A stretch of 64,000 bases of DNA from an uncultured Myxococcales bacterium (lineage in GTDB: Bacteria > Myxococcota_A > UBA9042 > DTJE01): positions 1 through 64,000 of the forward strand of contig CAIZWN010000075.1 in assembly GCA_903936705.1 (NCBI GenBank). Reading direction: 5' to 3'. The notes under the pieces were generated by a model. The model was given only the letters and a program-made list of their open reading frames with translations, made no database searches and was not told the DNA's origin. Shown piece by piece: positions 21,201-27,607 of this stretch. Each line of letters starts with the position of its first letter. Within the stretch, counting starts at the first letter, position 1. The position numbers were made by a program, and so were the translations under genes.

Positions 21201-23021
21201 ATTCGAGAGATGTCTCTCGTACATCTGGGCCGCCTCGATCATCAGACGCCGGCGTTCAACCGGACTGGACGTCCCGGCAATGGCAACGTCGTAAACCGGC
21301 GGAAGGCGCCGCCAGTCGGAAGCGCCTCGATAAAGAGCGATCAATTCCGTAGCAGCCTGCAAATCGTCGTTGAAGATCGTCAGAACCTGCTCGAGGTTCT
21401 TCACGGCGCGGGCAGGCTGGGCCAGTTCATCACGCCACAACCCGGCAAGCTTTACCAGCAGGACCCGCTTTTCGAGAGGTTCGGTCACCGAAGCCATTTG
21501 GCTCTCAAGGGTCCTGGCCAGTTCGTCAGCCGTGCCAAACTTCCTGAGGAACCACTCGAGATCATCCCATCGGTGTTCGGCCAGATACCTGGCCCTCAGT
21601 TCACGACGAGCACGATCGTGGGACGGACTGACGTCCAGAATGCGCCGCCATGTCTGAAGCGCCGCGGACGCATCGTTCAGCTTGGCTGCGTAAAGTCCGG
21701 CAAGCTTCTCAAGCACGGCGACCCGGTCGGTATCGTTTGTCGCCAGTTCGTACCGAACCTGAAGGATCTCGCACTGCTTGTCGACCAATTTCTCGCGCTC
21801 GTACAGGCCCTCCAGGTTCTTAAGTGCCTCCTGGTGCCGCGGGTCGATCTGCAGCACCATCTCCCACAGCGATATCGCCAGAGGGAATTTGCGCAGCCGT
21901 TCCGCCGCGGTAATTGCCAGGTCCATGTACACGGCGGCGCGGGCCCCGCCGTCGGAAATTCGCTCGGCCTCGACGCGCCGCAGGCGAATCAAACTCTCGA
22001 AATCGCGCCGTTTCTCGTACAGGTCCTTGAGCTTGTCGACAATATCCTGGCGATCAGGAGCCAGTTCGTGAATCTGCTCGTATGCCTTCAGAGCCTCAAG
22101 CGCGTTGGAGAAGCGCGTCTCCATCAGCTCGGCCTGAACCTCCCGCAAACGAATGCGTTCGGCAGTGTCGGTCGCGGCATCGATCTTGCGGACCAGGACC
22201 TTGGCATAGTCGGGCCAGCGACCTGCGGCCTCGAAACGGGCCAGCAGTGCGTCAATGGCATCTGCATTCGATGGGTCGATATCCAGCATCATCTGGTAGG
22301 TGGCCAGCACCTTTGGCTCGGCCTTCATCTTGTCGCCATAGATCGCGATCATCTTTTGCAGAAGATCGATCTTGCCGGCAACGTCATCATCGGAGACGGT
22401 CTTCAGGCGCTCCTTGTACAGATCCCCCAGCGATGGCCAGCGCTCCAGCCGCGTGTACAGACGCTCCAGTTCGGTATCGCTCTCGGCATCGCCCGGGACT
22501 GCCTGGGCCAGAGCCTGCCAATAGGAAAGCTCCTTGCTGGGGTTCTCGAATTCACGGGCAGTCCGTGCCAAAAGGCGTCGCATATCGATCTGCGTCAGCC
22601 CACCCTGTTCCGCAGCTTCGCCAAGGAACTGTTCCAGACGCAGCCAATTGCCTCGGCTGGCGTAAAAGACCCGGTAGAAATCGCGCCATTCCCCGCCGTT
22701 CGCACCTGAACCGCCTACGGCCCGCATGAAGAACTCGGCACGAACCAAGTCGTTCAGTCGCTTCCACGCCAGAAGACCGGCCTGCCACGCAGCCGTGCGT
22801 CCCAGATCGGATTCCCGATGCCGACGGAAAATGCCGTCCAATGCCTTCAGCAGGACCTCTATCTGGCCCGTATCCGATACACCCGAAGCCAGTTCGTCCA
22901 GCAAAGCCGCAGCCGCACCCTCCCCCCCTTCACCGAGAGCAGCCTGCAGGGCTTCCTCGATCCTGGTGGCGGCGGCGTTGGGTTCGTTCTGGATAGTAGC
23001 CAGCAGTTCCGTGACTTCCAT
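12279..23021 (-). CDS. Giant TPR-repeat protein, GltI/AgmK-like candidate
   Basis: This 3,580-residue protein is almost entirely helical repeats. The start is the ATG at 23021, with GGAGAG about 8 bp upstream. The unit is close to 72 residues (two TPRs): a stretch like LYxxxxxWxxLxxVYERxL, then RLAxLxExxLxDxxxAxxxW, then a turn like LDPxDxxA. By length this gives about 45 copies. There is no signal peptide or membrane helix, so it should be cytoplasmic. The last 250-300 residues are not TPR (separate finding). Myxococcus xanthus AgmK/GltI, a gliding-motility protein of similar size and design, is the best analogue I know; a GltJ-like gene lies 15 kb away. Homology is unproven. The gene is intact despite its length. 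Confidence 0.85.
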   Translation of the reverse strand: MEVTELLATIQNEPNAAATRIEEALQAALGEGGEGAAAALLDELASGVSDTGQIEVLLKALDGIFRRHRESDLGRTAAWQAGLLAWKRLNDLVRAEFFMRAVGGSGANGGEWRDFYRVFYASRGNWLRLEQFLGEAAEQGGLTQIDMRRLLARTAREFENPSKELSYWQALAQAVPGDAESDTELERLYTRLERWPSLGDLYKERLKTVSDDDVAGKIDLLQKMIAIYGDKMKAEPKVLATYQMMLDIDPSNADAIDALLARFEAAGRWPDYAKVLVRKIDAATDTAERIRLREVQAELMETRFSNALEALKAYEQIHELAPDRQDIVDKLKDLYEKRRDFESLIRLRRVEAERISDGGARAAVYMDLAITAAERLRKFPLAISLWEMVLQIDPRHQEALKNLEGLYEREKLVDKQCEILQVRYELATNDTDRVAVLEKLAGLYAAKLNDASAALQTWRRILDVSPSHDRARRELRARYLAEHRWDDLEWFLRKFGTADELARTLESQMASVTEPLEKRVLLVKLAGLWRDELAQPARAVKNLEQVLTIFNDDLQAATELIALYRGASDWRRLPPVYDVAIAGTSSPVERRRLMIEAAQMYERHLSNLEKAFFWYLEAFKEDLKDDQLRDDLERLAGPSENWEVYAAVLEQAAELLDDEVRKVRTYLRVGEIHSEYIRNAEAAQAAFQKALDLDPGNREAIHALEGLYRQFERWDSLIDVLRKRLNLERRTGSKHEVRFEVARILYGKLERVAPAIDMYEEILGDQPGETKAYQELGQLLLGEKMFPALRDLLIRQVAASDGTVQVRADLEARIGMLSCALDGPSKAAVDSFARALVLVPGHADSLEFLEDLLGIDELQLDIIDLLKGPFEVARRWADLADLLEIDLSKRGESLDTVGLLWRLDELYAWSVVDPSRRFRCLARILAVSPDDSKCWDAIESTAGDVDGWRELSALYEKAVAAIGNPESRVALALRLARIAWDRLGNVEQARKVFQEVLELDQSNGDALEALETIHEEQGDHPELLKIYRRRFEVSPYVGEKIAYAFKVATELSEHLDDVEGAISAVRQILEFEPESTAAFRQLDSLYIQAGRWFDLAQVLVERARLSETDGERTWLQLRLAEVREDKLDDVPGAVDVYRTISVREPTNDDAIKQLERLFKNPEVRVSIAGILLPAYEARRDDEKLVVVYEVLAEAAGDLDTRLCHYDTMARILEERIGDRTRAFEVCARSFRAAPDRKVLVDEVLRIGRLRDALSEAVNVICEKVFEIGDPERRMDTHRTIARVVSEGGLDRGLAKQHLAEILSMDEGDLDALDALISLHREDDEIAPLVSLLLRKSSLLSDVDARVALLIQAGGLQAARLDQPELAVGSYSAVLELEPGNQPAIDALEVLFEAAEKWEDLVDVLGRKAAHASGDADRVEALKKKGLAQHLRLGATAEAIETFLEVHSLVPTDVDALQTLDKLYVASEDWWNLYGVLDKLLGLVTGPVALTVRYRMGRLLERELSDPIKAVDTYDTLLIEFPEDLDSVDALEGMVRKDEAAEQAFHVLAPVLSERGQWERLYVVYEVMTNREEDVAKKVANLLTMGEIAEQRMGRALTGFECFGKAFTCDPLNHEALNLVEGLASAHDMWENLPDLLLEGAKVIEGSPAALALRLRAAEVQRDRIRDLESAALTLEGVIEDFTDNRDALSALDALYVQMEQWKDLARVLRAEGDAEQDPSGKVAFLLRLAAVNEDQLGKVKDAFEARCEVLYLLPAHTVAVNELRRMFDAGKMRAEILEVIEPIYRETSSWTELATVYESVLAALTDAGERKLVLLKLGEVELDKLVRPDVAIGWFGKALALDSSDESLLIQIEVLAAEAQAWAALLDILLTSASAAEEDERRIHLWHKAVDVARERLDDRQRAEAVCRWILDVDGADRKALSSLDELYQSSARWADLLGILEREATTSDYDDDKIGFGMRAGALLRDKLNDLDGAVEAFAGVLKFDEMHRGALEALAELHDVRDEHKALYKVLGTLADIAPNGSDRAVIQRRMARIAEQSLQDGDAALALWDEVSRVVADDCESLMELQRLYSARKDWTSFVDSCEREISISDAKPDRQTDLLRQVAKAAELELADAFQAQQAWRRLLVVLPEDLEGLQALRRLYRESGDMEALSGVLERLADSGRIVGNDLKALCEEHARLLTDELGRNEKAIAWWNRVLDMDSTSPVALESLDRLYEDTGRLPECVAIVKRRARQAAGPEKMAELLIRAAEIESDRLKDPASAATTLEEVAGFDSSNLDVSQRLQALYSRMEAWDRLTDVLLRRDGILTDQDDRVSNLQELARVFEGRKGDLDSAFYILVKACDVSPGDETSLADLWRLGQTLQNWRDYVDSVVEFLDRMPDSLLLEHLLRVGEIQAEKLGLPAVAVTSYERVIGKWSDNEAALVALTGLYQRLDRKEELVRTLDARTELTPDYLEKVTFQLQAGRVLSTLDGSRAMAAYVKALEFDESCQEALEALTSLHDSRGEWNELLGVLGRLASVAPANEVLLRVRIATVLEDKVVDVVKAIGAWEDVLSLEATHSVALDHLQSLYGAQEDWNGLAAVYERLLDLSSSSQDRLLFCNRLALLFEAALDDKARALSYWQQIMDLDPEDEDAFETCIRLLTETEDWNELVNLLEGRIGREQDAVRKVRDLRRVADVYEKRIGDMNSAVSVFQRIVDIDPTDAPAYADLARLFESMEAWEDEVSTILRWKEHIDSTREFAGLMLRAATIVHQRLENPERAIKLLGDVLRMDPGSDDAAERLRAIYGELEDWEKVADVWLRQEAAAVGDETKARFRAAAGEVFMNRLKDRQRAIQHFERALELDPMLPQVALLLAQAYVSAERWEKAEPLLEMLLKSPDVTQDVSRSAEIHFQMGLCAERLLDFERAFREYQVAVKQRADHALTAIGLARLYQRKSLWQLAKDHFKKGLALGGETFDDSEKVSVAFSLAEVALELGELDDAVENLDTVLMLAPSQARAVDLQVAIAERREDWPAVIRYKQAQALAKADQFERFSVLLECGDIYREKMGNVYGATAAYKEALEINPKAKVALLRLFDLHVAAGAIEDALFVLERLAQAEDSAEKRARHYVRMGAIYHEKLGDDARAIEYLNLALDADPDFLDAFRAIDEILTANKDWENEAENYRLMLERLKGRNTPELEYRLYAALGEIYRSRLKRVDYAVSAFSMAAKIKPGERRTHEILAQLYAVSGDQADKAIDSYRAIVASGPFSPEVVPSYKAMRRLFLQMKEFDKAFMTASVLIALGQADPEEREFFEGNLEPGLPWFKGTIDSLRWEAHLVSKDENTLLGRILQVMYQGIGSELGSKELKDVGLKKKDEIDLDLKLLFVNTYKAVSKALGPMVHKVYRDDNPSGLKLEFLVPPALIVGSDMLTGHDEREVAFYIGRQLAYLNPMHFLAAVKNLTELKVFLASALKYCKPATQISTGAEIVQQLVSLIQRRMPQQQKNQLAKLIDELMSRDPSMDFGQMFEDFFRAVEVTALRSGLLVSGNVQTVFNILRAEDASFSGMTQKDRIGEVVLYALSEDHFVLRRALGIAIEAS

Positions 23022-23066
23022 CGGTCTCTCCTTCGGCAGGCGGGCCAAGGGTCCTTACGTCGGTCC

Positions 23067-23095
23067 GATATAGCAGATCGGCAAAGTACGGGCAA
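23067..23095 (-). promoter_or_regulatory. Predicted promoter of the giant TPR gene
   Basis: On the minus strand TTGCCC (23090-23095), a 17-bp spacer and TATATC (23067-23072) lie about 45 bp before the start codon. This is one of the better sigma70-like matches in the window. Confidence 0.55.
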
Positions 23096-23188
23096 GGAGG
23101 AAGAGGAACCGATACTGGAACTGGTACAGCAACTCGTTTTACGGCTGGAGCATCAGGTGGTAGTGAACGGGGGGGCTGGAAGGGAATT

Positions 23189-25315
23189 TCAGGGAGCGAC
23201 CTGCACGCCAAGAACCGACTCGTCGCTGAAGAATGACAGGCCGCTGTCGGAATCGTACGAGAACACTACCAGCTTGAATTCATAAGCACCCTGGACGTCT
23301 GGAATGACCGTCAGAGCTGCCGGCCCAGGACCGGGGTTTGTAAAAATCTTGCTGGTGGCTGGTTTCGAGGAAATGAACCATGTGTAGCCGCTTATCGGAT
23401 CAATCGTGAACGTCCCTCCCGTGCTTGCGCTGCCGTCCAGAAGAAGCGGGCTGCCGGCCTTCGCGCCGACAACGGTACCCGGGTCGGCAACTGGCAGCGT
23501 GACGTCCTTCACGTTGACCCAGCCGATAAGATTCACCTTCTGCTGCGCGTCGCCACCAAGGAGCAAGTCGTAGTAGTTGATGTAGAGAATGCCATTCAGA
23601 ACAATGGCGTCTGAATTCTCGTCAACCTCAATCAGTGTGCCGTCAAACTCGACCGTCAGCGGCATCAAGGCACCGGGAGGCATCAACAAATCCGCACCTG
23701 TCGGGGGATTGACTACCCTGAAGCACTCGGGGTCGGTCCCTGGGTACATCGGACTGGCGACAAAGTCCCTCAACTCAAGGGTGTCGTTACCCTTGTTCAT
23801 CAAGATAACGGTCTTCGTAGCCTTCCTGGACGGCTCGGGGGCAAACATGACCATGGGCGCCGAGATCGGGGGCGCCACCTCGAGTTCGCCACGCTTGGTG
23901 CCGCCGCACAAGGACACGACCTCTTCTCCGGCAAATGGAGAGCTGTACGATATGACCAACTCGCCGATGGGCGCCGTCTTCTCTGGCGCAGTGTAGGTCA
24001 CCGCAACATTGACGGGGCCATTCTGCTGGGTCAGGCCGAACTGATTTTCGCTGAGTTCGGTACCAGTCACGGCACCACAAGCTTCTGGCTGACTGGCGCC
24101 CATCCGATACCATTTCACGGAATATGGATTTTCAGTGCCAACCGATATTCTGGTCGTCGGACGCTGGAGCTTGACAAGGCCTTCCGCAACATTAGACAAC
24201 TGCACCAGTTTGGTACATGAGGCCCCTGTCTCAAGCACCTGGGTGAAGTCCACGCATCCAACCAACCTGTCCGCGTATTCGACCTTCAATTGGCCGGCCT
24301 GGCTCTTGCCACTGAGTTCAATGAATGATTTCTGTGGAATACGACAAACGCCAGTCAGGCAAACGTACTCGCAGGGAGCTCCTTCCTCGCATTCGTATGC
24401 GGCGCAGTCCTCGTCGTTGGCGCACATGCAGTGGCCATTACCACAACGGTACGGGCAGGTCTTGCCTGCCTTGCCGCACAGCCCCTGGTCATTGGTGCAC
24501 GTCGAATCACCGGTGCATGAAACGCCCGTCTCGGCAACCTTGCCCCATTGGATGACCAGTTGGTTATCATCCGGGGGCTCAAACGGCCGGTATTCAACAG
24601 TCAGCGTAACCGGATCGTTCCCGGCACCCGAGTCGGTCGGGTCTACGATCGTGTCTCTCAATGGACGAACACCGATTATCGAATAGGCCGAGGAGGCTGT
24701 CAGGAAATCGATGCCTCCCAGCGCAAGCGCCTCGGTACCGCCGTTCGAGAGGACGATATCAACGGTATCGGAAGTCGTCGATGAAGCATTCAGGAAGACG
24801 TAGTTCGGAGGGTTGACCACCAACTCGGGAATCCTCTCCTCGGGAACGACCGAAAAGGTGAAAACCCCTCCAGGAAGCGAATTGTCGTTTGTGTATATTT
24901 TCAATGTTGTAGGAGTTTCCTCGGGATTCGCCCCTGGCACGAAATGGATCGCCATCTTGAAAACAGTGGGGTCGGTCGACTTGAAATCACCGGCGTTGAC
25001 CGTCCGTGGCCACGACAGTCCGGCAAGATTAGGCAAAACGGACATCTTGTTGTTGGTTGAAGTCTGTTCCACCTTCTGGATCACCAGATCTGCGTCGCCG
25101 GTATTGCCCAGGACGAAATCAATTCGACCGCCGCCGGGCCGAAACGCAAGGGTCGAAAGGTTGTTCACGGAAGTAACGGATGCCGACAGGGCACCAACTG
25201 CCGTGATGTTAACTTGCGGGGCCTTCGTTGTCTTAGCCGACGAACATCCTGACGCCATCGCACCAAGCGCTACGACAGACAAAATCCACAGAATGCACAG
25301 GCTGCGATTCTTCAT
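23189..25315 (-). CDS. ASH-type lipoprotein with Cys-rich insert and PKD-like end
   Basis: This is a 708-residue lipoprotein (lipobox ASGC). The ATG at 25315 follows AAGGAGA; an in-frame start 17 codons upstream is rejected because it would bury the signal. The N-terminal half has repeated Ig-like strands of the ASPM-SPD2-Hydin type (FVLGNTGDADLVIQKVE, VLSNGGTEALALGGIDF). A Cys-rich segment follows (CTGDSTCTNDQGLCGKAG and on to CLTGVC, more than a dozen Cys), then more ASH-like repeats. The C-terminal 100 residues look PKD-like (LLLDGSASTGGTFTIDPISG). It lies 35 bp after the related lipoprotein gene and is probably co-transcribed. A surface adhesive or structural role is likely; the ligand is unknown. 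Confidence 0.85.
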   Translation of the reverse strand: MKNRSLCILWILSVVALGAMASGCSSAKTTKAPQVNITAVGALSASVTSVNNLSTLAFRPGGGRIDFVLGNTGDADLVIQKVEQTSTNNKMSVLPNLAGLSWPRTVNAGDFKSTDPTVFKMAIHFVPGANPEETPTTLKIYTNDNSLPGGVFTFSVVPEERIPELVVNPPNYVFLNASSTTSDTVDIVLSNGGTEALALGGIDFLTASSAYSIIGVRPLRDTIVDPTDSGAGNDPVTLTVEYRPFEPPDDNQLVIQWGKVAETGVSCTGDSTCTNDQGLCGKAGKTCPYRCGNGHCMCANDEDCAAYECEEGAPCEYVCLTGVCRIPQKSFIELSGKSQAGQLKVEYADRLVGCVDFTQVLETGASCTKLVQLSNVAEGLVKLQRPTTRISVGTENPYSVKWYRMGASQPEACGAVTGTELSENQFGLTQQNGPVNVAVTYTAPEKTAPIGELVISYSSPFAGEEVVSLCGGTKRGELEVAPPISAPMVMFAPEPSRKATKTVILMNKGNDTLELRDFVASPMYPGTDPECFRVVNPPTGADLLMPPGALMPLTVEFDGTLIEVDENSDAIVLNGILYINYYDLLLGGDAQQKVNLIGWVNVKDVTLPVADPGTVVGAKAGSPLLLDGSASTGGTFTIDPISGYTWFISSKPATSKIFTNPGPGPAALTVIPDVQGAYEFKLVVFSYDSDSGLSFFSDESVLGVQVAP

Positions 25316-25350
25316 CGGACGATCTCCTTGGTAGGTGCGAAGGACTGGTG

Positions 25351-27450
25351 TCACTTGGCGCTGCATGGGTTGTCACCAACGACGATAAACGCAGGGTTCA
25401 TGTAGTTCGGGGTAATCTTCAGGCTCTTGTCGGGGTTTTCCACCGCCGTGACAATCCCCTGGGGCCACGTGATGGTCGCCGCCTCCCACATGTCGCAGCG
25501 TTTCATCGACCTGCCCATGGCCTCGAGGTCCCGGTCAAACACCATTTCGCCGTTGACATAACACTTCAGGCGCGGGTAGCTGATGCCGAATCCGTGGTCC
25601 GACCAGTAGTGGACACCAACCCGGTACACGCGATTCCTGACTGGCATCTTGAGGTTGACGTTCTCGGGACCGGCTCCATCGGTGTCATCGCGGTCCAGCG
25701 AAGGATTGTCACCGACATTCGGATCAACAGATTCCCACTCGGGAGTCTTGTTGTACCAGAACACGTCGTAGGGAATGTCAAACCAGCCGTCAGGCTTCCC
25801 GTCGCCATCAAGGTCCGGCCCTGTGGCAAATGGATGAAGGAAGTGCAGGTCCATGTCGGCACCGGCGTCAGGCCCGCTGTTCTGCTGGTCGCTGTCACCA
25901 GGGGTGATCCAGGTAACCTCGCAGTGGATACCGTCGTCTGGCGTGACGGTGACCGTCTTGCAAACGGTAGTCTTGCACTGCAAGTCGTTGGAACAGAAGC
26001 TGTCATCGCAGACGTCCAGGCAGTACTTGTATTTACCGCCAACGTTTACGGCGTGGGTCGGCTTCTCGAAGGCGGAATTGGGCAGCAGTGGAAACTTGTT
26101 TTCAGACGGTTGATCGACGGTCCAGGTATAGCTCGTGATCGATCCCGAAGAAGGCTGGCTGTTCTCGCCGTGAAGGTGGATGGTGTCCTGGGGCTTGGCA
26201 TCCTCGCCTTCCTCGATAACTATGACTGGCGTGGGACAAGCAACATCGACACCGAAGCCCGACAACGGGATATCCTGGGTAACGTAGCAAGTGTTGCTGG
26301 TAACCACGACTACTGCCGTGTCCAGGATTACCAAGCCGGTTGAAGGCTCGATGGGATTCTTGGAATCAGGGCGATAGATCACCAGGAACTTGACCGAGCT
26401 GTTGATTTCGACAGTCGCCGGCGCAGTGAGCGTTGGGGCAACGCCCCCGGGGAAATCAGTGAAATCCAGCGAGAAATCAGGACTGCCCACAGGGGTCTTG
26501 AACTCGATGCCGGAGATCACAAGCGCCTGTGTGCCGTTCGACTTGATTTCAAACTCTATCGCGGCACCATCTCCAATCTTCTTGCCGCCGTACTCCATCA
26601 ACAACGGCGAAAGCTCGATGCCGGGCCCACTGGAGTTACCCACCAACCTGACGGATCGGTTGCCGTCAACCGAGCCTGTCTCGTTGGAGTGAAAGCTAAG
26701 CGTGGCCTCGGCCGACATGCAGTCCGGCGGGGCAAAGGTACCGGTCCAGGCTGTGCCTGAGTTGTCCTCGATGACCAGGGGAGGATCCAGAATGACCTTT
26801 TCGCCAGTATCGCTGCCCGTTAGGATCGTGCCATCACCCAGATCGACCGTAAAACTGGGAGAGCCTTCCAGCTGAATCGAATCAATGACCAGGCGGCAAG
26901 ATCCAGTGTTCGTCAACTGGATATCCTCGGTCTTCGACATCGACTCGATGGTGACCAACTCGAAATCCACCGAGGCCTGGATGCCAAGAACCGGCACGCA
27001 AGGCCTGGCTTTGATGACGATCGTAAGGCTTTGATCCGCATTGCTTTGATTGTTGTCATTCCGGATGGTTACCGTAGCTATACGCTCAAGGGCATCCCCG
27101 TACGTCGCATACTTGATCCGGAACTCGTAGGACTGCCGATTTCCCAGGTCCTCGCCACGCGGATCCAGCTTGACGGGAAGATCAAGCGCCTCAAGCTTGA
27201 AAGCTTTACCACCATCAGACGCAGCCTCGTTCAGCACGATATCCGAGATATTCAACACACGACCTTCACCGGTATTCGTGATCGTAACCACGTAGTCCGA
27301 CGACAAGCTGCCATCGATATCCGGGTTTCGTCCAGGAGGAGTGATCTCAATCTTCGAATTGACGTTCACCTTCCCCTGCGAATCCTTGCATGCCATCGGC
27401 GCGGCAAGCAGTAGCAGGGCAAGGGCCAGACTCGACGAACGCAACGACAT
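25351..27450 (-). CDS. ASH-type surface lipoprotein (paralogue of the gene at 41532)
   Basis: This 699-residue lipoprotein (lipobox PMAC, Cys21) starts at an ATG preceded by GGAGGATCC. Ig-like ASH repeats fill the first two thirds (VTITNTGEGRVLNISDIVL, FEIKSNGTQALVISGIEF). A PKD-like segment follows (LHGENSQPSSGSITSYTWTV). The last 170 residues form a module with ADMDLHFLHPFA, DRDDTDGAGPENVNL and YRVGVHYWSDHGFGISYP. The same module ends the protein at 41532-43649 (DVDLHVVHP, DRDDQEGAGPENF, YRIGVFYYNDKGFGNSYP), so the two are paralogues. I know this module from Myxococcota surface proteins without a defined function. It heads a two-gene unit with the next lipoprotein. Confidence 0.85.
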   Translation of the reverse strand: MSLRSSSLALALLLLAAPMACKDSQGKVNVNSKIEITPPGRNPDIDGSLSSDYVVTITNTGEGRVLNISDIVLNEAASDGGKAFKLEALDLPVKLDPRGEDLGNRQSYEFRIKYATYGDALERIATVTIRNDNNQSNADQSLTIVIKARPCVPVLGIQASVDFELVTIESMSKTEDIQLTNTGSCRLVIDSIQLEGSPSFTVDLGDGTILTGSDTGEKVILDPPLVIEDNSGTAWTGTFAPPDCMSAEATLSFHSNETGSVDGNRSVRLVGNSSGPGIELSPLLMEYGGKKIGDGAAIEFEIKSNGTQALVISGIEFKTPVGSPDFSLDFTDFPGGVAPTLTAPATVEINSSVKFLVIYRPDSKNPIEPSTGLVILDTAVVVVTSNTCYVTQDIPLSGFGVDVACPTPVIVIEEGEDAKPQDTIHLHGENSQPSSGSITSYTWTVDQPSENKFPLLPNSAFEKPTHAVNVGGKYKYCLDVCDDSFCSNDLQCKTTVCKTVTVTPDDGIHCEVTWITPGDSDQQNSGPDAGADMDLHFLHPFATGPDLDGDGKPDGWFDIPYDVFWYNKTPEWESVDPNVGDNPSLDRDDTDGAGPENVNLKMPVRNRVYRVGVHYWSDHGFGISYPRLKCYVNGEMVFDRDLEAMGRSMKRCDMWEAATITWPQGIVTAVENPDKSLKITPNYMNPAFIVVGDNPCSAK

Positions 27451-27570
27451 CGGCGGATCCTCCGTGGGGAGACTCCAGGAACGGCCAATTATCCGGTTCG
27501 CTCAAGGGGGTGTCAAGCCGCCCGCCAACGAACCGTCCCAGCCTGACAACTTCTGCTGCAACCCAGGGAC

Positions 27571-27601
27571 TTGCCATAGGACTCCTGCGGCGGGATAGAA
27601 T
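27571..27601 (+). promoter_or_regulatory. Possible promoter giving a leaderless transcript
   Basis: TTGCCA (27571-27576) and TAGAAT (27596-27601) are 19 bp apart. Transcription would start at about 27608, which is the GTG start codon of the next gene. No ribosome site precedes that codon, consistent with a leaderless mRNA. Confidence 0.35.
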
Positions 27602-27607
27602 GCACAC

